NCBI GenBank assembly: GCA_029249225.1
Contig: JAQWHT010000114.1
Coordinates: 1-32,102, forward strand
DNA length: 32,102 bases
Direction of reading: 5' to 3'
DNA from: Flavobacteriaceae bacterium
Lineage (GTDB): Bacteria; Bacteroidota; Bacteroidia; Flavobacteriales; Flavobacteriaceae
Shown here: positions 1 to 5,817 of the stretch, piece by piece
Layout of the letters: each line of letters starts with the position of its first letter
How positions within the stretch are numbered: position 1 is the stretch's first letter
The notes under the pieces: generated by a model
The model's input: only the letters and a program-made list of their open reading frames with translations
Database searches by the model: none
Told to the model about the DNA's origin: nothing
Program-made: the position numbers and the translations under genes

Positions 1-427
1 CAACTTCTGTCCCTTCTTCAAACTCTCCTCCTTCAGTTGAAACTGTTCCACCTTCACTTGTCGTAACAGTTAGAGTATATATCGGTATTAATTCGAATAA
101 TGCTTGATAGGTTTGATTAGAATTTAAGGTAACGGTTAGACTTTCACTTGTAGAACTATTTCCTTCCCAACCTGTAAATCTGTACCCTTCACTTGCAGAA
201 GCTGTAATAGTAACCTCAGACCCTTCATCATATGTACCTCCTTCAGAAGATACTGTACCTCCTTCTGCTGCTGATACACTTAAGGTATATTCAACTGGGT
301 CTGGTTCAGGTTCTGGTTGAGGTATTTGAACTACTGGTGCAACAGATTCTTCTTCTTCAGTAGAACAGCTAAAAACGATTATAAATGATAAAATACAAAT
401 GGATAATAAAGAAAAAGAGTATTTCAT
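1..427 (-). CDS. Surface lipoprotein with InlB-like repeats (partial, runs off the left edge)
   Basis: This is the N-terminal 142 codons of a minus-strand gene whose 3' part lies outside the window. The start ATG is at 425-427. The product opens with a lipoprotein signal peptide (hydrophobic run, then a Cys at about residue 21 in FSCSTEEEE). The acidic residues right after the Cys resemble the export signal described for surface lipoproteins of Flavobacteriia. A Pro/Glu linker (PQPEPEPDP) follows, then at least two copies of a roughly 70-residue beta-type repeat with the pattern YTLxVxxxEGGTVSxEGGxxxEGxEV and GYRFTGWEG. That pattern is typical of divergent InlB B-repeat domains (the Flg_new_2 or List-Bact-rpt kind), which act as stalks or adhesion modules. 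The head domain and true function cannot be seen. Confidence 0.85.
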   Translation of the reverse strand, partial: MKYSFSLLSICILSFIIVFSCSTEEEESVAPVVQIPQPEPEPDPVEYTLSVSAAEGGTVSSEGGTYDEGSEVTITASASEGYRFTGWEGNSSTSESLTVTLNSNQTYQALFELIPIYTLTVTTSEGGTVSTEGGEFEEGTEV

Positions 428-450
428 TTTTATGGTTTTGGTTAACAGCA

Positions 451-458
451 CTAATATA
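451..458 (-). promoter_or_regulatory. Possible -7 box for the lipoprotein gene
   Basis: On the minus strand this reads TATATTAG, one mismatch from the Bacteroidota -7 consensus TAnnTTTG, 24 bases before the lipoprotein ATG. The same octamer stands before the DUF2892 gene (735-742), and in both cases a copy of the direct repeat lies further upstream. No clear TTG -33 box is seen. Confidence 0.35.
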
Positions 459-468
459 CAAAATAGCC

Positions 469-505
469 CCTGAACTTAATGAAGAGGATATACCAATGAT
501 TTAAA
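469..505. repeat. Direct repeat copy 1
   Basis: The first 22 bases (469-490, beginning CCTGAACTTAATGAAGAGG) are identical to 779-800. After a variable stretch both copies continue with a conserved ATGATTT followed by A/G-rich bases. The copies are exactly 310 bases apart and in the same orientation. The end of this copy overlaps the stop codon of the DUF2892 gene. A third, degenerate copy lies at 1678-1708. Confidence 0.8.
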
Positions 506-707
506 CTTTACAAGTATTAGTTCCAAATAATCGGTAGATAACACATATACCTGAGAGAGCATTAAAAATTAAAACACCACCAACAATAGCTTGGGAAATT
601 GCAAATGGGTTATTTTGAAATACTAATGGTGCAGGCAATAAAAAAATGGCTACAATAAATCTAACAACTCTTTCAGCTGTATTTTGGTTTGTTTCAAAAA
701 ATTTCAT
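501..707 (-). CDS. DUF2892 (YgaP-like transmembrane domain) protein
   Basis: A 68-residue membrane protein. It has the layout of the DUF2892 family: a short N-terminal segment with conserved Asn and Arg residues (TNQNTAERVVRFIVA), two hydrophobic helices (about residues 15-30 and 37-58), and a C-terminal GxCxxYRLFGTNTC block with two Cys. The family is the membrane anchor found alone or fused to rhodanese domains, as in YgaP, and is often linked to sulfur handling. No rhodanese partner is visible here. Both ends of the gene are bordered by copies of the same direct repeat. The family call rests on pattern alone, and the exact role is unknown. Confidence 0.75.
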   Translation of the reverse strand: MKFFETNQNTAERVVRFIVAIFLLPAPLVFQNNPFAISQAIVGGVLIFNALSGICVIYRLFGTNTCKV

Positions 708-734
708 TTTAATTGATTTATGATTAATAAGCTA

Positions 735-742
735 CTAATATA
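735..742 (-). promoter_or_regulatory. Possible -7 box for the DUF2892 gene
   Basis: The minus strand reads TATATTAG 27 bases before the ATG at 707. This is the same one-mismatch version of TAnnTTTG that precedes the lipoprotein gene. Repeat copy 2 lies 37 bases further upstream. Confidence 0.35.
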
Positions 743-778
743 GAAAACTCTAAAATATCTCTAATCTGTGTGTTTCTT

Positions 779-815
779 CCTGAACTTAATGAAGAGGATA
801 AGTCGATGATTTGAA
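779..815. repeat. Direct repeat copy 2
   Basis: This is identical to copy 1 over its first 22 bases (779-800) and again over ATGATTT (807-813 against 497-503). The six or so bases between these blocks differ. It sits between the divergently transcribed DUF2892 and Bax-inhibitor-like genes. Confidence 0.8.
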
Positions 816-868
816 TATCAGGATTTAATATTTAATTTAAAGGTATATTCATTTTTTATATAAGGTAA

Positions 869-876
869 TATATTTG
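869..876 (+). promoter_or_regulatory. -7 box (TATATTTG) for the Bax-inhibitor-like gene
   Basis: A perfect TAnnTTTG match lies 24 bases before the ATG at 901. No TTG is present at the expected -33 position. The leader would be about 15-20 bases and shows no obvious ribosome binding site. Confidence 0.5.
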
Positions 877-900
877 TTGTCATTTTAATTTATACATATT

Positions 901-1638
901 ATGAGTGGGCATCTTTCCTTAAGATCAGGTAATCCTGTTCTGTCAAAAGAAACTTTTACAAATACAGTTTTATCATCTGATAAAATGACTATCGAAGGTA
1001 CAGTAAATAAAACCGCAATAAGTCTTTTACTTCTTGTAGGAACAGGTTATTTCACTTTTGATGTAATTAGCCCGGTTTTATTAATTGGAGCTGGAATAGG
1101 AGGGTTCATATTGGCTATTGTAACTATTTTTAAAAAAGAATGGGCACCAATAACTGTTCCACTTTATGCAATATTTGAAGGTGCTTTGCTAGGAGGTATT
1201 TCATATATGTATAATTCTTCATATAATGGGATAGTGACTAACGCCATCCTATTAACTGTAGGGATATTAGTTTCTTTATTGATTGCTTATAGATCGGGCT
1301 ATATAAAAGCAACAGAAAATTTTAAACTTGGAATATTTGCAGCTACAGGGGGTATAGCTATAGTTTATTTTGTGAACTTTATTATGGGATTTTTTGGGTC
1401 AGGCCTTGGGGTAATGAGTGTAAATAATGCTTCTCCTTTAAGTATTGGTTTTAGTATAGTTGTAGTAATAATCGCTTCCCTTAATCTAGTTTTGGATTTT
1501 GATTTTATAGAAGAAGGCGCTGAAAAAGGTGCTCCTAAGTATATGGAATGGTATGGAGCATTTGGTCTATTAGTAACCTTGATATGGTTATATCTGGAAA
1601 TATTAAGATTATTAGCAAAACTTAATTCTAGAAGATAA
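901..1638 (+). CDS. Bax inhibitor-1/YccA family membrane protein
   Basis: A 245-residue protein with about seven hydrophobic segments from residue 40 onward. The soluble N-terminus contains the SGNPVLS motif usual in the bacterial Bax-inhibitor-1-like family. The C-terminal part keeps the characteristic acidic helix pair (LDFDFIEEGAEKGAPKYMEW followed by YGAFGLLVTLIWLYLEILRL), where conserved Asp and Glu residues form the proposed pH-sensing site. Family members are multi-pass inner-membrane proteins linked to calcium leak or to protease modulation, but the bacterial role is not settled. The length is normal for the family. The gene stands alone, with its own -7 box, a repeat copy before it and a degenerate copy after it. 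Confidence 0.88.
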   Translation: MSGHLSLRSGNPVLSKETFTNTVLSSDKMTIEGTVNKTAISLLLLVGTGYFTFDVISPVLLIGAGIGGFILAIVTIFKKEWAPITVPLYAIFEGALLGGISYMYNSSYNGIVTNAILLTVGILVSLLIAYRSGYIKATENFKLGIFAATGGIAIVYFVNFIMGFFGSGLGVMSVNNASPLSIGFSIVVVIIASLNLVLDFDFIEEGAEKGAPKYMEWYGAFGLLVTLIWLYLEILRLLAKLNSRR

Positions 1639-1677
1639 TCTAAATAACCACTTAAATCATTTGTTCTCTACATATGA

Positions 1678-1708
1678 TTAAATGAAGAGTATATGCCTGT
1701 GGTTTAAA
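1678..1708. repeat. Degenerate copy 3 of the direct repeat
   Basis: Aligned without gaps to 475-505, 23 of 31 positions match. The shared blocks are AATGAAGAG, ATAT, CC and TTTAAA. Orientation is the same as copies 1 and 2. It lies just after the Bax-inhibitor-like gene, so that gene too is bordered by copies on both sides. Confidence 0.5.
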
Positions 1709-1740
1709 AGAAAACGCCACTAAAAGTAATTAGTGACGTT
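1701..1740 (-). terminator. Rho-independent terminator, minus strand
   Basis: An inverted repeat of 11-base arms (1713-1723 and 1730-1740, one mismatch, 6-base loop) is followed on the minus strand by TTTTCTTTT. It would end minus-strand transcripts coming from the remnant genes at 1768-2536. Confidence 0.6.
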
Positions 1741-1767
1741 AGTACTTAAAAATGTGCTTTGTTTAGT

Positions 1768-2078
1768 CTATTCTGTAAAGATGTCTTGTAATCTAATACT
1801 TTGGGAGGGTAAAACGCTATTAATGGTAGGGTTGTATGATTTTAAAGCTAAATAAAAAGACTCTATTGAAAACCCGAAAACTTCTTCAAAAAGCCCTTCT
1901 TTGGTGACATCTGTTCTACCTGATTTCCACCAATCATTAAATACTTTTTTAAATGCTTGAATTTCTGTATTTCCTTGCTTTTGTATTTACTAAACAATAA
2001 TTGATTATTAAAAAACTTTTTTTGGTTTATGTCTTTAATTGTCCAATGAATAGGATCTAAAAAACATTGAGTGCTACC
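1768..2078 (-). pseudogene. Frameshifted remnant of an unidentified gene
   Basis: Two minus-strand reading frames join into one protein-like sequence. The upstream frame (about 2078 to 1978) reads CFLDPIHWTIKDINQKKFF and onward with no start codon. The downstream frame (about 1986 to 1768) reads GNTEIQAFKKVFNDWWKSG, later EEVFGFSIESFYLAL, and ends at a TAG (1768-1770). An in-frame TAA (1987-1989) closes the second frame upstream, so a frameshift near 1975-1985 is the simplest explanation. The layout (DPxHW, then a short helical tail with FxxVFG and SFYLAL) faintly recalls the C-terminal end of RteC-type regulators of Bacteroidota mobile elements, but the match is too weak to name. It is followed by a terminator and preceded by two small genes that look element-derived. 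Confidence 0.5.
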
Positions 2079-2087
2079 TTAGGCTTT

Positions 2088-2222
2088 TTAATTTTTAGCT
2101 TTTCGTGTCTTCAAAGTAACAAGTGCTAAATATTCTTCCAAAAGCATATTCCGCTTATGAGCTTCTTCTAGCAATTCTCTTTTTCTTTTTGAACTAAGCT
2201 TAATGCAAACCTCATTTTTCAT
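2088..2222 (-). CDS. Small basic protein, possible ribbon-helix-helix type
   Basis: A 44-residue protein opening MKNEVCIKLSSKRKRELLEE. It has a short potential beta strand (EVCIKLS), a basic patch, then a predicted helix and a second helix around NMLLEEYLALVTLK. That strand-helix-helix order with hydrophilic surfaces is how Arc/MetJ ribbon-helix-helix DNA-binding proteins or antitoxins look, but at this length the assignment is only a suggestion. It lies between the 98-residue gene at 2240 and the broken gene at 1768, all on the minus strand, so the three were probably one transcript from an integrated element. No toxin partner is visible. Confidence 0.45.
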   Translation of the reverse strand: MKNEVCIKLSSKRKRELLEEAHKRNMLLEEYLALVTLKTRKAKN

Positions 2223-2239
2223 AGTTTATATTTTTTTGG

Positions 2240-2536
2240 TTAAAAGATTCTAACATTATTCTCTTTTTCATATTCTCTAACTTTATTTAGCCTCTCTAGC
2301 TCGTCACTAGTTTTAACTATATTGATTTGAATGTCAGATGGCTCATCAACATATTGTTCATTTGTTAGCTTTAGCCTAGGAATCGAATATTGCAAGGCTA
2401 TTTGTAGCAGCTTAATCTTTTGATTGTTATTTAGCAGCTCTATGTCTATCCCTACTATTATACCATCTATCAGCTCTTGAAGTTGCTGCTTAATCTTTGC
2501 TGTTACTTTGTTTGGCACTCCTGCTATTCTACCCAT
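2240..2536 (-). CDS. Uncharacterised mobile-element-type protein (GRxxGxxNK N-terminus)
   Basis: A 98-residue protein with no signal peptide or membrane segment. The N-terminus, MGRIAGVPNKVTAKIKQQLQ, is the basic GRxxGxxNKxT leader seen on many small phage- or island-borne proteins of Flavobacteriia. A predicted amphipathic helix follows (QELIDGIIVGIDIELL), then QYSIPRLK and an acidic, charged tail (SDELERLNKVREYEKENN). Similar proteins are usually found next to integrases or in prophages, and their function is unknown. Here no integrase survives. It starts at an ATG (2534-2536) and ends 17 bases before the next small gene, suggesting co-transcription. A role in DNA binding or packaging is possible but not shown by the sequence. 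Confidence 0.6.
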   Translation of the reverse strand: MGRIAGVPNKVTAKIKQQLQELIDGIIVGIDIELLNNNQKIKLLQIALQYSIPRLKLTNEQYVDEPSDIQINIVKTSDELERLNKVREYEKENNVRIF

Positions 2537-3051
2537 ATTTTGTGTACTTTTTGTTAATAGCTATTATATATTATAACTGCTTTATCTTAGATCTTTCAGG
2601 ACTAGATATACCTCCCCTAAGGGAGGAACTGGCTTTCTAAAAACTGCTTCACCTTGAGTCTCACAATCCTAGATGTTTTAGCTACTACTATAGAACATTG
2701 CTAAAACTTGAGAGTACTTATCACATCTATAGTTCGTGACCCTGCAAGGCGTCTCTCCTGTACCTACCCGTCTTGCCTTTTGCCTTTTGTACAAGACTGT
2801 TATTAAACATTAGCCCAAAGTATTTAGCCAAAAACTAATGCGTTTTTCCCCTGATTTTTAAGGTTCCATACTTATATTACGTTTGTGGATTCTTTTTTTG
2901 CATTTTTAAAAATTTTCTAAAAAACACTTATGCTGACTTAAGGGCATCAATCTGGCTAAACAGCATAAATAACTAGAGGATATTTGAAGGTGGTAAGATT
3001 AGTGCCAAATAAGTGCCAAGAAATTGACTAACTTTATACTAAACTTAATTG
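2537..3051. other. Gene-free stretch between element remnants and the tRNA
   Basis: No convincing reading frame is present on either strand. Visible structures are a 6-base hairpin CCTCCC-ctaa-GGGAGG (2611-2626) and an inverted repeat GTTTTAGC/GCTAAAAC with a 17-base gap (2675-2682 and 2700-2707). A short tandem echo AGTGCCAA...AAGTGCCAA lies near 3000-3021. The patch around 2730-2790 is more GC-rich than its surroundings. This is where an integrase gene and attachment site would be expected, but neither is recognisable. Confidence 0.5.
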
Positions 3052-3053
3052 TA

Positions 3054-3083
3054 AAGAAAAACCCCTCGATAACTCGAAGGGCT
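3054..3083 (-). terminator. Rho-independent terminator downstream of the tRNA
   Basis: The minus strand forms an 8-base stem (3074-3081 pairing with 3062-3069, one G-T pair, 4-base loop) followed by TTTTTCTTT. It lies about 30 bases beyond the 3' end of the CAT tRNA and would terminate its transcript. A smaller hairpin GAGC-ttgc-GCTC (3094-3105) stands between them. Confidence 0.75.
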
Positions 3084-3114
3084 TGTCTTGGTTGAGCTTG
3101 CGCTCTTTTTTTGT

Positions 3115-3191
3115 TGGTGGTCCCACCTGGGCTCGAACCAGGGACCAACTGATTATGAGTCAGCTACTCTAACCAACTGAGCTATAGGACC
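3115..3191 (-). tRNA. tRNA with anticodon CAT (tRNA-Met, or tRNA-Ile2)
   Basis: It folds as a full 77-base cloverleaf including an encoded CCA. The acceptor arm GGTCCTA pairs with TGGGACC, the D arm contains GCTCAGTTGGTTA, the anticodon loop is CTCATAA, and the T arm is CCTGG-TTCGAGC-CCAGG. The anticodon is CAT. A7-type pairing at the acceptor end rules out an initiator-like mismatch, so this is either elongator tRNA-Met or the lysidine-modified tRNA-Ile that reads ATA. The sequence alone does not settle which. It has its own promoter and terminator. Confidence 0.92.
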
Positions 3192-3201
3192 TGTTTGTGA
3201 T

Positions 3202-3210
3202 GCAAATATA
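3202..3210 (-). promoter_or_regulatory. -7 box (TATATTTGC) for the CAT tRNA
   Basis: A perfect TAnnTTTG on the minus strand, with the final G 11 bases before the mature tRNA 5' end. Confidence 0.65.
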
Positions 3211-3432
3211 GACAAACCTTAAAAAAACACAGAGTCTTTTTTAGAAGTTTTGAACCTGATGCTAAAAGGATAACCGCATATAAATTTAGCATGTTCAAAT
3301 AATTAATGTTTGGTCTTTTATTCCTAATTCTTACTGTTATTGGTTTGCACTTAGAACAATGCGTCACGAATGATTATATAAGGTTTGTTTTTCAACTCCC
3401 CGCTTATTTATATATTTATGAAAACTATATCT

Positions 3433-3630
3433 ATGAATTCTAATACACGTCTTTTTATTAGCATTTTGCTGTCTGTAGAAATTTTTCTACTTCTACTTGG
3501 AATTGAAATCCACCATAATAATACTTTATCAAAAGCTCTTGTAGAACGAAGAATAAACAAGACTGTTGTCGGAGATTTAGATTTTTTTTTAATGTGGAGA
3601 TTCAAAATTTTAACTCTAAAAGATAAATGA
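3433..3630 (+). pseudogene. Internally deleted paralogue of the downstream membrane-anchored protein
   Basis: This is a 65-codon frame starting at ATG 3433; earlier in-frame starts at 3418 (ATG) and 3385 (TTG) are possible. Its first half aligns with the N-terminus of the next gene: the membrane helix is followed by LLGIEIHHNNTLSKALVERR here and FLGLEVNQSNTLAKASIRQS there. Its last 13 residues, FLMWRFKILTLKD, then align with FMVVRFQTFNFRD, which lies about 40 residues further on in the paralogue. The middle block is missing and the C-terminal third is absent, so the copy is probably non-functional or reduced to a membrane peptide. Its stop overlaps the start of the intact copy (ATGATGA), as in a translationally coupled pair. 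Confidence 0.6.
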
Positions 3631-4088
3631 TGAGTAAAAATTTTCGGTTTATCATTGAAATCGTAAGCGCTTGTGCAATTGTAGTTTCATTAGTTTTTCT
3701 AGGGCTCGAGGTGAATCAAAGTAATACACTCGCCAAAGCCTCAATTAGACAATCCCTAAACGAAACGGATATGGAAATCTATCAAATGCAAATGGACAAA
3801 GGCATCATTACAAAAGCTTTATACAAAATTGAAAAAAACATCCCCATAGATGATTATGAAGAATTTATGGTTGTCCGGTTTCAAACATTCAATTTTAGAG
3901 ATTTTGACAATTCGTATTATCAATACAGAATTGGTCTTTTTGATGAAAATAATTGGCTCGCATACGAACGGCTAATTAAAGCCCTTCTCAAAGACGAATA
4001 CGTTCAAATAATGCTGGAAAAGGAGATGTCAAATTTCAGTACAGAATTTCAAACAGAATTAAAATCCCTTCTTAAAGAATTGAATTAA
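3627..4088 (+). CDS. Uncharacterised protein with one N-terminal membrane helix
   Basis: A 153-residue protein. Residues 9-28 form a hydrophobic helix (IIEIVSACAIVVSLVFLGLE) followed by VNQSNTLAKASIRQSLNE, then a soluble, mostly helical domain rich in Glu, Lys, Phe and Tyr. The pattern of one membrane anchor, then an (E/V)xQSNxxAxAS motif and a helical cytoplasmic domain, occurs in many unnamed proteins of marine bacteria, with no known function. The start may be 3627 or 3630 (two adjacent ATGs). The first overlaps the stop of the truncated paralogue upstream, pointing to a tandem duplication. No enzyme motif or metal site is visible. Confidence 0.7.
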   Translation: MMSKNFRFIIEIVSACAIVVSLVFLGLEVNQSNTLAKASIRQSLNETDMEIYQMQMDKGIITKALYKIEKNIPIDDYEEFMVVRFQTFNFRDFDNSYYQYRIGLFDENNWLAYERLIKALLKDEYVQIMLEKEMSNFSTEFQTELKSLLKELN

Positions 4089-4259
4089 TTCTGAACATTG
4101 TACTCAACGAAACCTTAAATTAGTCTTAAGGATTCAAAACATTTCAGTTCAGAATAGTTATTAAAATTAAGCAGAAATTTTGATTATAAATTTGTTCCTG
4201 TTCGGAATAGAATTCAAGGTAAGGAGTGGTCGACCTAACCCTTTTAGTTCTGTTTTAAA

Positions 4260-4427
4260 ATGAAAAATTTAATCTTTGTGCTCTTAATAAGCTTCTGCGC
4301 CAATGCACAATTAGAGTATTTATCCCATGAAGAATTAGAACAAAAAATTCAACTAGACACTAAAGTTCAATTGAGTAAAAACAAAATCCGATTTTGGAAA
4401 AAACCCTTAATCACTAAACATCAATAA
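4260..4427 (+). CDS. Short secreted peptide, possibly a truncated gene
   Basis: A 55-codon frame starting ATG at 4260. It begins with a clear signal peptide (MKNLIFVLLISFCANAQ, predicted cleavage after ANA) and is followed by about 38 mostly charged residues (LEYLSHEELEQKIQLDTKVQ, later NKIRFWKKP). No domain can be named, and the mature part is short enough that this could be the 5' end of a once longer gene. It lies in a region of decayed genes. The signal peptide is the main reason to think it is or was real. Confidence 0.4.
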   Translation: MKNLIFVLLISFCANAQLEYLSHEELEQKIQLDTKVQLSKNKIRFWKKPLITKHQ

Positions 4428-4562
4428 TATCCTTGTCGCAAAATCAAGAGTGCCCCGGGAACTAAAATATGCACAAAGAAAATTCACTATTTATTTTAAC
4501 CTAACTTCCTTAATTTCTCTTGGGTTAATTTGATTTTGTATTTTAGAACAAGCCTAGAGCCA

Positions 4563-5099
4563 ATGAAAAAAATTTACTTATTACTTCTTTTTACCCTCTG
4601 AGTTAGTGCCGTCTTTCTTTTTCTTCTGCCTTCAGAAACAAAGCAAATATATGATCTAACAAAAAAAGAAAAAATAAGTACTAAGATTGCTAACGATATT
4701 TTTATTCCAAGCAATATTAATAACAAGGTTTTATTTTTTCTAGATCAAATAAAAAAGAAAAATTCCCATTTCCGATCTTACGACATACGTCTCACCCAAA
4801 AAAATGTTTTTACCACCTCTGAAGATTGGCGGTTTTTTGGGGAAAATTTAGATCAAATTGGTCCTATCCGTATTACCATTCAAATTTCTGAGGGCACATA
4901 TAAGTTCTTTTCAGAATACTTGTTAAATAGAAATTTAACCTTACCCCTTTCCGTAGGTTCAGGAAAAGGATTGTACGACTGCCTAAATAATTGTTTTGAA
5001 GGAATAAATTATGAATCACTAGAGCGTGCCCCTAGATGCGATTGTACAACTTGGTTTTCAAGCCCAAATTTAATAAACTATGAGAAAAAGAACTTTTAA
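4563..5099 (+). pseudogene. Gene interrupted by an in-frame TGA at codon 13
   Basis: From ATG 4563 the frame reads MKKIYLLLLFTL, a stop (TGA, 4599-4601), then 165 further open codons to a TAA at 5097. The N-terminus is a signal or membrane segment split by the TGA (LLLLFTL-stop-VSAVFLFLLPS). The body contains EDWRFFGENLDQIGPIRITI and a Cys-rich patch (YDCLNNCFEGINYES, RCDCTTWFSS) that could bind metal or form disulfides. I do not recognise the family. No ATG, GTG or TTG start lies close after the TGA, so restart is unlikely. The long open frame suggests a recent nonsense mutation, or a sequencing error in a living gene. Confidence 0.55.
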
Positions 5100-5397
5100 T
5101 TTAAAATCCCTCATGTTGCCCATATGGTTTAATCTTGATTTCATTGAGATGATTAAGAATATAGAAAAGTGGTAATTCTTATTTAATTAAGAACCCTAGG
5201 GAGTGCTTAATGTATAGCAATCTATCCAAATAAAAGAGGGCCGTCTGCGATCTTGGCTCGTTTGTTCAGCTCATCATCGACTCTAAAAACAGCCATTAGA
5301 TAAATTGAAAAACCAATTGCAACGACCTATTAAAATACCCTTCCAAGGGCTCCCATCTTTTATTTCTTACATAGAACCCTTACCTTTGTTAAAAAAA
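5100..5397. other. Region with no supported gene before the DUF2452 gene
   Basis: It holds a small perfect hairpin (TTCTTA-tttaat-TAAGAA, 5176-5193) and an adjoining palindrome CCCTAGGG (5194-5201). A more GC-rich patch follows at 5238-5295, in which the minus strand has a 24-codon frame (MAVFRVDDELNKRAK) that stops at once. Nothing here is strong enough to call a gene. The in-frame extension of the next gene back to TTG 5305 is discussed in that entry. Confidence 0.4.
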
Positions 5398-5790
5398 ATG
5401 AAGAAGAAGCCAGACGGAGTAGTGTGGGACGAAACACACGAAACCTATTTTGCAAAGCTATTGCCTTACGCAAGTAATTTGAGTGGACCAATAATAGAAA
5501 TCCCCAATGTAGATTCTTTCAAAAAAAAAGGGGTAGATCGGGTTTCTAAACAATTCCAAGCAGAACTAAAAGACCTTCAAGATCGAATTAAATCATTTGT
5601 TACTCTCGCTTCTGAAACACAAAAAGTCTACGAAGCCCACTTTAAATTTGAACCTATAGTAGGAGAAATATACCATTTATATCAGGGCAAAGATCAAACT
5701 TTTCTTTCCTTAGTAGAGCCATCAGAATGGAACAAAGAACACTTGGGTAGTTTTCGTTTGAACAGTGATTTTAAGTGGGAACGTCAATAA
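5398..5790 (+). CDS. DUF2452 domain-containing protein
   Basis: A soluble protein of 130 residues from the ATG at 5398. The DUF2452 signature is plain: KKPDGVVWDETHETYFAKLL near the N-terminus, PYASNLSGPIIEIPN, a long charged helix, then PIVGEIYHLYQGKD and FLSLVEPSEW at the end. The family is common in Bacteroidota and has no assigned function. The frame remains open upstream to a TTG at 5305 (161 residues), but family members normally begin just before KKPD, so the ATG is preferred. It is followed after 27 bases by rbfA and the FtsX-type permease, so it probably belongs to the same operon. Confidence 0.8.
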   Translation: MKKKPDGVVWDETHETYFAKLLPYASNLSGPIIEIPNVDSFKKKGVDRVSKQFQAELKDLQDRIKSFVTLASETQKVYEAHFKFEPIVGEIYHLYQGKDQTFLSLVEPSEWNKEHLGSFRLNSDFKWERQ

Positions 5791-5817
5791 GCTCTTTTTT
5801 CTCCTTATTTTAGTTGT

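Noticed and set aside
469-815. Integron attC sites as the explanation of the 37-base repeats
   Set aside because: The copies lack the RYYYAAC/GTTRRRY core pair and are shorter than known attC sites. No integron integrase gene is in the window.
2537-3051. CRISPR array or tracrRNA near the GTTTTAGC inverted repeat
   Set aside because: There is only one pair of short arms, no regularly spaced repeats, and no cas gene.
3182-3367. 61-residue minus-strand frame next to the CAT tRNA
   Set aside because: It overlaps the tRNA 5' end and its promoter, and its composition is not protein-like.
4563-4601. Selenocysteine at the in-frame TGA
   Set aside because: The TGA falls inside a hydrophobic leader, no hairpin is evident just after it, and no selenocysteine genes are in the window.
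5080-5175. 31-codon plus-strand frame starting MRKRTFNLKSLM
   Set aside because: It is short, overlaps the end of the broken gene, and has no recognisable domain or promoter.
5305-5397. TTG-initiated 31-residue extension of the DUF2452 protein
   Set aside because: Family members begin near KKPD, and an ATG stands exactly there. The extension looks like chance open frame.
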